A DNA stretch of 64,000 bases, taken from contig CP154956.1 in NCBI GenBank assembly GCA_039621445.1, positions 20,983,295 to 21,047,294 of the forward strand. The letters are read 5' to 3'. Positions 43,002-55,000 of the stretch are shown in pieces. The DNA comes from Euglena gracilis (taxonomy: Eukaryota > Euglenida > Euglenophyceae > Euglenales). Each line of letters opens with the position of its first letter. Position 1 is the first letter of the stretch. Position numbers and translations under genes: made by a program. The notes under the pieces were generated by a model. That model worked only from the letters and a program-made list of their open reading frames with translations, was not told the origin of the DNA and did no database searches.

Positions 43002-46000
43002 CCCGCGCCAGGGGCGCTGGGTATACCTTTTCGGCGCGAAGCGCCGATTTTTTTTGAAAATTGCCTTTAACGGGCCCGATTTTGGGGGGTTCCCCCCGGG
43101 GTCCCAGAAAATTTGGAATCCTCACTTTTGGTTACCTGGAGCCTCCAGGGAGGCTCCAGGGAGGCTGGTTACCTGAGCCTCCCTGGAGCCTCCTGGAGGC
43201 TCCCAAAATGGGAGCCTCCCTGGAGGCTGGTTATTTGGAGCCTCCCTGGAGCCTCCTGGAGCCTCCCTTTGGGGAGCCTCCCTGGAGGCTAGTTACCCGA
43301 GGAGCCTCCTGGAGCCTCCCTGGAGCCTCCTGGTGCCTCCCTGGAGCCTCCGGCAGGTAACCAATTTTGTACACAGGCCATGTTCGACCCTCCACCTCTG
43401 CATCCGCTATGTCCGCCAATTGCAGAATTGGTTGAAAACCATTTATCCATTTGCCACAAAGACGCCACGTCCGCCTGATTTTGCTTTTACCGTTTACCCG
43501 TTTGCTATTTACCCCTTGTCCGCCAAATTTTGTCCACACAAAAGGATGTTGTTTTTGGGGGGCAGGGGGGGGGGGGGGGGGGGCAGGGGGGGAGGGAAGG
43601 GGGTGGGGGGGTCCGGGGGGGGGGGGGGGGGGGAGGGGGCGGAGGGAGGGGGCCGCAGGCCCCCTCCCCCCCCCCCTCCCCCCCGGGCACAGCCAAATGA
43701 ACACCACTTTGGATTTCACATGACCCTTTTTTTGCATGGCAAATGATTTAGGTACAATTCTGGCTGAATAAATTCATTTTCGGTTTCAATTAAGCTCTAT
43801 GTTGCCTCCCAGCCTTCCATTACACCCATCTTGGCTTTTTTGGCAAAATGTTATATGTATTTTTTTTGCTAATTTGGTCTATTTTGCATTGATTTGGGCA
43901 AATATTGGGCTAATTTGGGTCAACATGAACACCGTTATGGCATTTTTTTGTCATTTTGTGCCATTTTGGTGATTTTGGGTATTTTTGTGATATTTTTGTG
44001 AAATTTTTGTGGATATTGTTGGCATTTTGGGGCTATTTAAGGTTATTTGAAGTTATTTGGTTGCTCTTTGGGGTTTTTGTGGTCATTTTGGCTCGGTTGC
44101 GAGCCAATGGATGCAGGCATTAAGCAAGCTGCAGATATGGACAAGGTGCAGATGCTGGACAAGATGCAGACGCTACGCTGAACAAGATGCAAATTTGGAC
44201 GAGGTGTAGTGGTCGCGGATGCTGGACAAGATGTACTGGTTGTAGATGCTAAACAAGATGCAGATGCTGGACAAGATGCAGTGGTCGCAGATGCTGGACA
44301 AGATGCAGACACCAGACAAGATGCAGTGGTCGCAGATGCTGGACAAGATGCAGATACCAGACAAGATGCAGTGGTTGCAGATACCCCCCCCCCCTAGTCG
44401 TACGACCACCCCTCATTTATGACCACCCCCCGGTCACAGGTTGCAGGTCATGGGGGTGTTATGACCACCCCCCCGGTCACAGGTTGCAGGTTGCGAAAAA
44501 TTTAACCCCCCAAAATAAGTCCCCCCCCCCTGGCCGGTCCGAGCAAAAATCCATGAAATGGACCCCCCCCAAAATAAGGTCTCCCCTGCCGGCGCGAAGC
44601 GCCGGATTTTTGAAAAATGGGACATTTGGGGGGGTAAATCTGCCATTTTGGGACAGTTTTCACACACTTCTACGACCGCCCCCTCATCTATGACCACCCC
44701 CCGGTCACAGGTTGCAGGTTATGGGGGTGTTATGACCACCCCCCCCCCCCCCGGTCACAGGTTGCAGGAACCCGGTCATACGACTAGGGGGGGGGGTAAT
44801 GGACGAGATGCAGATGCTGGACAAGATGCAGTGGTCGCAGATGCTGGACAAGATGCAGATACCAGACAAGATGCAGTGGTTGCAGATAATGGACGAGATG
44901 CAGATGCTGGACAAAATGCAGACATTGGACAAGATGCAGATGCTAGACAAGATACCGTGGCGCAGATGCTGGACAAGATGCATATGCTGGACAAAATCCA
45001 GCATCTGCGACCACTGCATCTTGTCCAGCATCTGCATCTTGTTTAGCATCTACAACCAGTACCTCTTGCCCAGCATCCGCAATCACTACACCTCGTCCAA
45101 ATTTGCATCTTGTCCAGCGTCTGCATCTTGTCCAGCGTCTACATCTTGTCCAGTGTCTGCATGCTGGACAAGATGCAGATGCTGGACAAGATGCAGTGGT
45201 TGCAGATGTTGGACAAGATGCATATGCTGGACAAAATGCAGACGCTGGACAAGATGCAGACGCTGGACTAGATGCTGTGGACGCAGATACTGGACGAGAT
45301 GTGGATGCTGGACAAGTTGTAAATGTTGGACAAAAGAGGACAATATTGGACAACATGCAATGGTTGTAGATATTGGACAAGATGCAATGGATGCAGGTAT
45401 TGGACAAGGTGTAGATACTAGACAAGGTGCAGAGACCACACAACATGCAAATACCGGACAAGACGTTGACATTTGACAAGATGCAGACACCGGACAAGAT
45501 TCAAATGCTAGTCAAGATGCAGATGTTGTCCAGATGTTTCACATCTCTTCTTCTTGTGCCTTGTTGTGCCTGCATTATCCCATTATCCATGTCACATCCC
45601 CGGCGAGCAACTGCTGATTCATGCATTCTGAGTCTACAACACCACAGATTGCATCACAGCACACCACCTGTCCCACTGTCGGCCTGTGCACAAACCTGGT
45701 TATCTGAGCCTCCCCGGAGCCTCCATGGAGGCTCCCCTCCAGGGAGGCTCCAGGGAGGTTGGTTACCTGGAGCCTCCATGGAGGCTCCCCTCCAGGGAGG
45801 CTCCAGGGAGGTTGGTTACCTGAGCCTCCCTGGAGCCTCCCTGGAGCCTCCCTGGAGCCTCCAGTAGGTAACCTCCAGGGCAGGATTCCATTTTTGCGGT
45901 AGACCTGTTCCCCCCCCCCCCCCCCGGGGGGGTGCCGGGCCACCCTGGGTGGGTGGGGGGGGGGTCCCCCCGGTCTTAAATAATAATAAATAATAAATTC

Positions 46001-49000
46001 CCTGCTCCCCTGGTCTTAAAACCCCTGCAGGCAGCTGGACAGATGTTCCATTTCTGTTTCAGGACTGGTGGAGCGGAAATGCTGACCAGCCATTACCTCT
46101 TTGCCCTTGGTGTGATCACTCGTTTGCACCAGTCCAATGCCGCCAAAGTTTTAATTTTGAACTTTAAAATGCCACTGAATAAGCGGTGAGTGTCAACCTC
46201 AGGGAAAGAGGGTTCTGCATGGGGGGGGGGATTGCTGTCCAAATGTTCCTGCAATTTCCAACTGCAGAATTTTTTTTCCTGCAATTGGACTGCAGTCTTT
46301 TCTGCAATTTTTTTCCTTCAATTTCCCCATAATTTTCACACAATTCTTTTTGCTTTGCTTAATGAATGGCTTACAATGCAAGATGAGGAACACAAGTGCT
46401 TTTTTCACATCTGTTTGCATTTTCTCTGAATTCTGGCCAAGTTTTGCAAAAAATTGGCCAATTTTAGAAATTTCAACTTTTTTTCTTTTTCCTTGAGTCC
46501 AAACTGTTTATAAAATTTTTGTCATTTTTGGTAATTATTTGTGTCAGTTTTTTTTCTGATATTCTTGTTATCAGCATGTTCCGAAAAATTGCATCCTCTA
46601 ACATGGCTTTTTGTTAAAATTCTTTTTTTTTGTTGGAAAAAATGTGAATCACGATCAAAACATCCACCAATGTTGCAAAATGAAAACACCCAAAGGTGAA
46701 ATCTTTCCTTCTGACATGAATGAAAAGAAGGTCCCGCCAACAGAAATACCCCCCCCCCCTACATATTCCTGGTACCAATTTATTTTCCACAATTTCCCCA
46801 ACGGCTTTGGCTATCTATCACTGGGTTCTTGAGTCCAGAACCCAGTGATGGATAACCGAATTGGGGGAGATCTGGACCCATACCTCGTGGACCGTGGGGA
46901 AGATCCAGAACGAATAATTTTCCCACAAACACTGGAAAGTATTTTTTCTGCACCCTCCTGCAATTAACGCCTGAAATTTTCGCACTTCACACCGTATGTT
47001 TTTGCATTTTATCACAAAAATGTTTGCATATGTTAAAAATTTGTTTGCATTTTATCTCAAAAATGTTTGCATTTTATCCCAAAAATATTTGCCTCCGTTC
47101 CGAGAATTTTTGCACACGGATCGGGTGTTTTGGATTTTTGCCCTTTGAAAAAACTTCAACCGGCGTGGATCTTTTTTTACATTGTCCAATGCAACGCTTT
47201 TTTTTATTGTGCAAAAATAAAATGACGGAGGCAAACATTTTTTGAGCAAGTACAAATATTTTTGGCGGGGCAGTGCAAAAAATTTTGAGGCTTTTGGGCA
47301 AATTTTTTTGAGATCGCTGGGCAAAATTTTGACTGATTGGAGCAAATATTTTTGCCAGCCGTGGGCAACCATTGCAGATGCTAAGTGTAAATTTTGGTTG
47401 CCTTTGGATGCTTGAAAGTGACAGTAGGGGGGAGTGCGTGCACATTTTTTGAGCATTTTTCTACACATTTGCTTTTCATTTTCAAAAATGTGCATTTTTG
47501 TGCATTTTTTGTGCATTTTTTATTGCTTTTTTTTAAAAGTGTATTTTTGGTTTTCCAGTTTTTTTTGTGCGCATTTTTATTTGTGGTTCCCTGCCTATTA
47601 TTGTATTTTTGTGCATTTTTTTTTAATTTTTGATTTTTTTCTGAAAATGAAATTTTCCTCATATTTCCATATGACATTTTTTAAAAAAAAGAATTGGAGC
47701 TATTTTATATGTATTTTTCGGCATCTTTTTTTTTGCATTCTTGTGCTTCTTGTTTCTTTCTCTCTGATTTTGCATTTTTTTTGCATATTTTTGTGGTTTT
47801 TTTTGCGCATTTTTTTTCCGAGGCTTGGCTGGTGCACCCCCCCCCCCGAAATAACACGACTCCCAGGTGGCCACCGGTTAGTGGGATTGAATCCCATCCC
47901 ATCATATCCCAAAATATACCTGCGGAAGTTTTTCTGCTGCGGAAAAATGGAAAAGGTCAAAAGCATGAAAAATTCTATGCATATTTTTTATGCTTAATGG
48001 AAACTCTCTCTTCCCCAGAGGAGGTGAACAGAAAAGTGTTCATCAGTTTCGTCTTTTGGTTTTTTTGGGGTTTATTTTGCATTTATTTTTGTTTTTTTGT
48101 GTCGCATTTTTAAGGGTTCATGTTGTGCCCCCCCCCCTGCTGCGCGTCAAAAATCATTTCTTGGTGCCCACAGGTGGGTACCGTTTTTTCTACATCTTGA
48201 ATTGGATATACCGATATTTTGTAGAGGGGAAGGGCTACTGGGTATCTTGGATGGCGGGCATTGTTCAGACACTGCTGTATGCCGATTTTTTTTATCATTA
48301 CCTCACAAAGTATGTCATCTGCATGATCTTGCTTTGCAGCACTGTTACAATTGTGGTTGGCGTTCAAACCCCTTTCAATTGTAATGCCTGGTATTGTAGC
48401 GTAGAGGGGAAGTGGAGAGAAAATGTCTGTTTGCCCTTCCAGGGGGATATACAAGGTAATTTGGCAAATTTTATGAACATTTTGCATCCTGGCCAGTGGG
48501 TTGTTTTCAGGTCACTGCGAGATGCCTGCGGTTTTTGCCAATGTTCCCCCTCAAGGGGGGTGTCGAGGTTTGGTCCGTCCAGTCCACTGATTTGGGCAGC
48601 TTCTGGAGGTAATTTCAAAGCTGCTTGGATGGGGAAAGGTCCCAAAAAGTCGATTATCAGATTTTGGCTTCCTGAGGCTCTGCAAAGCACGGTTACTGAA
48701 GCTCCACGGAGCCTGAGCTTCAGGTAACCATGCTCTGCAGATCTGTGCAGCTGCAGGTAGCCGCAGGTAATCGCAGCTCCACTCCTCTGCGGAGGTTCTC
48801 CCACGTGGTCAAGTTTATTCGAATTCTGCACATCCAGTCTTGATGTGGTATGCACAACCAGCAAAATCAAAATTTGAAAGCACGCAAAGAGGTTGTGTTG
48901 TTAGAGAGTGGTGTGGGCCAGGGGGGGGGGTGCTTGCCATGTCAACGCCACATATTTGGAAGGTTTTCTTTTTCCGGGAAAGCTCTGCCAAAATTTCAAT

Positions 49001-52000
49001 TTGTTTATTTGGGGCAGCAAAATTCTTTTGACTCTGGGCCACTGAACAGAATCAAATAACTTTGCTGCCCAAAGCAAATTCTCTTGATAAATGCCTTCTC
49101 TCTCAATGTTGATAATTTGGCCCAATGTCCGGCCCAGTGTCAACATCGCATTCCCGAAACATTGGTGTCTCAGGATGGGGGGGGGCAAGGTAGCATGTGT
49201 CCTTCAGTGGGGGGGATTCAGTGAGGGGAAAGTGAGATTTGTCGTCCAAGGCTCAAAATCCCTGGTGTGGGATAAAATCAGCTTTCAGCAGCCCCCCCCT
49301 CCCCTGGGGGGGGGGGCAGCCTGGCTGGGAGATGGCTGGAAGATAGCTGTTGGCTGGCTGAAACCCCTCCAGGAGTCCCCTCCGGCTAGAGAAACCCCTC
49401 CGGCTAAAAAAAAAAGAACATCCCCTGGAAACTCACCGTGGTGCTCGTCTTGTGCGCCTATAAGAGTCGACAGCAGTTGCCACAAGAAAATTTTGCCGTG
49501 GTGGTCACGACGCTGCATAATTTATTGGTGCAACACTTTTTTTTTGAGATGGAATTCTTGATTTCATTGGCAAAGTCCGAATTCTGGTGGAAAAAAAATA
49601 CATGACTAAATCGAAAATACATAATTTTGATAAAATTTTGGTGGAAATCATTTTTGGTGAACTCCTGATGGAAGCATATAATGTGGTGGTCATGGCAAAT
49701 AAAATTTTATTAAATGCATTTAATTTTATTTAATTTTTTTAAATCAAAATGAGAATTTTCCAGGCAGCTGCGGCACACACGTTCAAAATTTTCGCGTTGG
49801 CTGTGGTGCAAAGACAAAAATCTTCCGTGGCGCAATGGTCATGACCCCCCCCCCAGAGGAGGTTGGTTGGTCACTCTGAGATGGAGGGGACACTGACCAC
49901 AAAAATGAAATCTGGCTCCTTCGGCACCATGTCGTTTTGCTGGTTTTTTTGTTGACCTCCCCCCCCCAATTGGGAAGGGGGTTCAGGTGAAAAATCAGTC
50001 AGTCACCCAGGGTGTTCGTTGGACAAAGGAGAAAAGGGGCGTTGGGCGTTGGACCATGGAAAGCGGCAGACCCCCCCCAAACTGGAATTTACAGACACTC
50101 GGTCCAATTTTCTGGGCACAGGGGTCGGTATCCAGGCCATACATCTCTCTAAGGTTTTGCGAACCCCCCGGGGGGGGGGGAGGGCTGCAGCCAGCCCCGA
50201 TTTGGGCCCAGCCCAGACGCAGCAGCCCCCTCCCCATGGGGGGGGGTGCTGCTAGCCCTAGCTAGCCAGCCCCTTTTTGGGGGTGCCCAAAATTTTTCGG
50301 CGCAAAGCGCCTAAATTTTTTGAAAAACTGTGTTCAAAAGCGGCCAAAAATGGGGTTTGGGGGACGTTTCCCCCCGGGGGGGGGGGGCGGGCTAGCCAGC
50401 CCAAATTTCTAGCCAGCCCAAATTTTTAGCCCTAGCCCAGCAACCCCCCCCTGGGGTCCTTAAAGAGTATGTATGATCCAGGCCTAACCCGCGTTGTCTG
50501 CCCACCTTTTTTCGACGTTTTTTCACGGAAAAGGTCACGGGTACCTGTAAATTTTTGCTCCAAAATTTTCTGGGAAAATTTCTGGGTTGGTTGCCACCTC
50601 GATAAAAAACGGTCCCGTTGACCCCATTTTGGGCACTTTAGGCTTTCTGCTGTATCAGGAATAATTGGCCCTTTTGTGTCAATTCCACTTTGTTGCCCAC
50701 ATTTTTCCCCGGGAATTTGCTAATTTTTGGCACCGGCCGAAATCGACTGCGACCCTCTGCTGGATCCGAAGATTTGTGTTTGCCCCCGAAAAGACCCTGT
50801 ATTGCCAGAACAGCGGTTGTCTGGCCAAATGCCTGCAAAACCCGTAAACACCGTTTTCCTGATTTGGCCTTTTGAGCCTTTTTCGCAACAGTGAGACCCC
50901 TTGCTTCTCCTGGGCAGGGTGTGCATGTGTAACTTGCGAAAAGAAGTTTCACGGGAAACCGTGAAGTGAATGATGTTTACGGTTTCACATAAATTTTGTT
51001 TGAAGTATGAAAATAAGCCGTGTTAACGAGGAGGTGGGGTGCCGTTGTCTTTGGTTCCAAGCACCTACAGCAAAAAAATGAAATCTTGGGCTCTATAGGT
51101 GGGGGTCCCGAAAATGGCCGAAAATGGCCGAAAATGGCCGAAAATGAGAAAAAATTGTTCGAGTTTTTTCGAGTTTTTTTTGCCTGACATTTTTTTAACT
51201 TCTTGAGGGGCAATTTTAAGTGCGACTGATTCTTGTCTCTGAGCAGCCTCTGTTCTTTTCAAAGAACCACCTTCGCAAGGGTTATTTGGGCCAAAGCTGA
51301 ATGGTTTGATGGCATTTCAGAAGATTTTGGTGACAAGGGCGATGCTGGCATTTTTTTGCATATTTTGAAGAATCATTTTTGGGATAATTTCTCCACAAAT
51401 CTCCAGTGTTACATCTTGGCCATTTTGGATCAATTTTTGCTAATGTTGGGGATATTTTGCACTGATTTGGCAAATATTGGGCTAAATTTGGGTCAACATG
51501 AGCACATTTTATGGCATTTTTGGTCATTTTGCGCCATTTTGGTGATTTTGGGTTATTTTGCACAATTTTTTTTTGTGGACATTGTTGGCGTTTTTGGGCA
51601 AGTTTAGGTTATTTGAAGCCATTTTGTATCATTTTGGTTGATTTTTGGGGCTTTTTACGGTCAATTTAGGCTTTTTGTGGTCATTTTTTGGTCATTTTGC
51701 TAGGTTGGGAGCCAGTGGATGCAGTGGTTGCAGATACTGGACAAGATGCAATGGATGAAGATGCTGAACAAGATGCAAACACTGGACAAGATGTCGACGC
51801 TGGACAAGATGCGGATGCTGGACAAGATGCAGATGCTGGACAAGATGCAGATGCTGTACAAGATGCAGATGCTGGATAAGATGTAGATGTTGTTCAAGAT
51901 GCAGATGCTGGACAAGATGTAGACGCTGGACAAGATGCAGGTGCTGTACAAGATGCAGATGCTGGACAAGATGCAGACATTGGACAAGATGCAGACACGG

Positions 52001-55000
52001 GAGAAGATGCACTGGATGCAGATACTGGACAAGATTAAGATCTTGACAAGATGCAGGTATTAACAAGACGCACACACCAGACAAGATGCAGTGCTGCTCG
52101 ATGGCTCCTCATGATGGGCCATGGCATCTCTTCCACGTCAGCGCGACTTCGATGCATCCAGAGCGGATTGCACACTCAACGGCAGCGAGATCCGACACAT
52201 CCACGCCTTCGGAGCAACACAGGATGATGGCGCCCAGCAGCTGGATGGGCGACCTGTCTGTGTTCGATGTGGTGTCAACGACGAACATGCTTGCATACAC
52301 AGACTTGATCGCCCTTTGCACAGACATGGCTGGGACAGACGCGAACAGGGCACCACATGAGTGACCCCAGTTGCGACAAACGATGAGTGACCTCAGTTGC
52401 GACGAACGATGAGTGACTTCGGTTGCGACGAACGAGATCTCATGGCAGCTTCGAGAGCATCGACGACGCCCGGGAAGAGGACAATGCTCGGACCCTTCCT
52501 CGAGGGCAGGCTCTCCACAAGCTTGGCCATGGCCCTCCATGCGAACAGCACAACGCGCCTTGTCGGTGGAGGCGTCATGGTCCGGGAACAGACAAGTGAC
52601 ATCGCCAACGAACAGACACGTTGCCAGCTGAGCACCCATTCAAAATGGACCTTCTTGGATGTGTTAGTTTTTCACACTTGCATATTGACTGAAGGATCAA
52701 AATGCATTGTTGGCATGAAAGAATTTTAAGGCAGCTTTCCCCCCCCCCCCCCCCACCCATAGGAAATTGGCCGAAAATGGCCGAAAATGGCCGAAAATGG
52801 CTGAAAATGGTGAAAATCTGGGGGTCAATTATAGGTGCTTGTTTGGTTCCCCTGACAGCTGCCAAGCAGCTGGACACCCCCCCCCCCCCCGGTCTCTCCC
52901 CTTGCCTCCTGGACTGGTAGGGCATTACACAGGAGCGGTGGAGTTCCCACCGCTGAACGGGGGATGCATTTGCTGTGAGGGTGCCCAGGGGGAGTTTATG
53001 TCATTTCCACAACTCAGCTCCCGGAAGGAGAGTCAACAGCAGACATCAAAATGCCCTGTATTTTTCTGACCAGTCCCCAAGCTGTTTTGAAACGCATTTT
53101 CTGAGTCCACCTAAAATGCCAGATAGGGGGTCTCCCAGAGGGGGGAAGGGCACATTCAGTCAGGAACGTGTTTTGGTGAGAGGGTTCCGACTCACTACCC
53201 ACTCCGTGGATCACTGCCCAGCGCCACAATGCCAATCCATTTGATGCAACCTATTTTGGGCTCTTCTGATTAGAACCAAAATTTCTGCTGCGTTCAGGAC
53301 CTGTGGAGTGGGACAGGGCATCCCATCGGATCTCACTCCTCCAGCCTGCTTGACCGGGAGAGCAATGATTCCCCTCCTTCACGGTTAACCGTAAACAACA
53401 CACAAAGTGATTGTTTATGTGAAACCATAAACAATGCTCTGTTGAAGAAAGTGTTACGTGAAACCGTAAACATCTGGATATCAGTGTTTTTGCACTTGTG
53501 ATGACACAGATGGTCTCCATTGTTGCCTGAGGTTTGGAAGTGGAGGGGCAAACTACGAGATGGTCCTCACTCAACCGAACTTCAGGGAAGCGTATGAAGC
53601 TCCCACAGGAAGTTATGTTCGTTGCATTTTTTTTGCAGCTTGTGGAGGCAAGTCTCTCGTGTCTCTCCTTCGATCTGTCGTGGTATGTGGTGATGGTGAT
53701 AGAAGAGAGAAGGTTCCTGAATAAGGCCTATTTTTTTCCTGTCCAAGGTTCATTTGACAGTGATCAAAAGAAGCTGCCCATGAAAAGGACCCGATATCCT
53801 TTGAAACGTGTTGGTGAGGATGTTGCAAAAAAAAGGTGATTTTTTAGACCCGTTGAAAACGATCAAAAATATTATTTTTTTTGGAGTTGTCAGTGACAAC
53901 TCTGGGAGGCCAGGGATGGATGGGAAGCCCTTCGGTATTGAGGTAGGTGGGGGGGGGCGGCCCCGCCCCCACCCCCCCTGGGGGGGTAAGGTGGTAGGGG
54001 GGGTCTGACCCCCCCCCCCTACATGTTGGGAGGGGGGTCCGGACCCCCCACCCCCCTCCTTGACAGGTGCCAAAAATAGCAGAAAATTTTCTTCCAGCGC
54101 TGTGCGCCGGAAAATGAGCAAAAACACCCCTTTTGCTACCTTTTGGGCATATTGCCCACTTTTTTGATGTGTTGGTGTTTTCCCCCCAAAAAAATGTTCA
54201 AAAAAATTCAAAAAATGAGCATTTTTGGATCGATTTTCAAGAAAAATCAGGGATTTTTGATCGATTTCGACCCGATTTCCGGCCTTTTGCCCCTCCATGA
54301 AATCGAAAAATTTTCGCCCCCCCCCCCCCTCAGTTTCGAGGTAGGAGGGGGGGGTCTGACCCACCCCCCCCCCCTCCGTGTCGGGAGGGGGGGTCCGACC
54401 CCCCCCCCAAGGCTTCCCATCCATCCCTGTGGGAGGCGGTTCCTCTGCGTAGTGTTCGCTCTGTTTCTCAGGGCAGTTCTCTGCACTGTTGAAATGGAGT
54501 ACACACGTAAATAAATAGTTTTCCAGGATATTTCCTGCAGGGGAGTTTAAAGGGAAAGCGCATTCGACTGCAAAGGTGGGGGGTATCTTCCCACCTGTCC
54601 GGATGGAGCCGCTGTGACCCACCAGGGGGGGAGGCATCACATGACACCCTCTGCAGTGAGCTCTTAAAAGCACTGTCTGGGTTGTTGTTGAGGGACCTCT
54701 CTTGGGTGTGGCATCCAAAAGGGTTGGGGGAAGGGAGGGCACTTGATGCCCAGGCCAAGATGTGCTGTGGTGATTTCAGCCAGTCTGTGGCACCTCAACA
54801 GTGAGAAGGTTTCTGTGCCCAGAGTTGATTCCATTCTCTGATCTGTGGAATTTTCAGAATACGGGAATCCATGAAAATGTTTTCAATTCACAACTGCATT
54901 TTGATGTGGGGGGATCAACACACCAGCAGCAACCCCAGCCAGTGTTTGTGGGGAACACTGCCACAGCTTGGCACCAACACCATACGGGCATGGGCAAACC

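Larger units (their letters stand above)
37910..46062 (+). other. KDEL receptor intron 3 (8,153 bp)
   Basis: A GT-AG intron. It contains a 127-bp hairpin (38123-38249), family B copy 2, a CCCCCCAGGA microsatellite, family H sequence, a minus-strand hAT-like transposase remnant, a 47-base G run, GGAGCCTCCCTGG repeats and the large VNTR with a family E insertion. 39350-39820 and 43700-43880 hold nothing I recognise. Confidence 0.9.

Noticed and set aside
42612-43760. Pro/Gly-rich reading frames across the G/C-run regions (and similar ones at 1286-2137, 4160-4933, 18203-18826, 37809-38453)
   Set aside because: They are translations of homopolymer runs and MITE hairpins, open on both strands and not conserved outside the repeats.
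44103-45535. CRISPR-like array or repeat protein genes in VNTR 1
   Set aside because: Units are contiguous without unique spacers, the context is an intron of a eukaryotic gene, and both-strand frames are repeat artefacts.
48310-48727. Open frame continuing after exon 5 as coding sequence
   Set aside because: Similarity to the receptor family stops at the GTATGT donor, and the extension has no resemblance to any receptor tail.
53750-53839. A KKLPM-containing frame (DQKKLPMKR...) as the last KDEL receptor exon
   Set aside because: It resembles the KKLxLP tail but needs a non-matching splice phase. The exon at 58421-58457 joins in phase from a GTATGT donor and gives GKKLTLPN with a stop.
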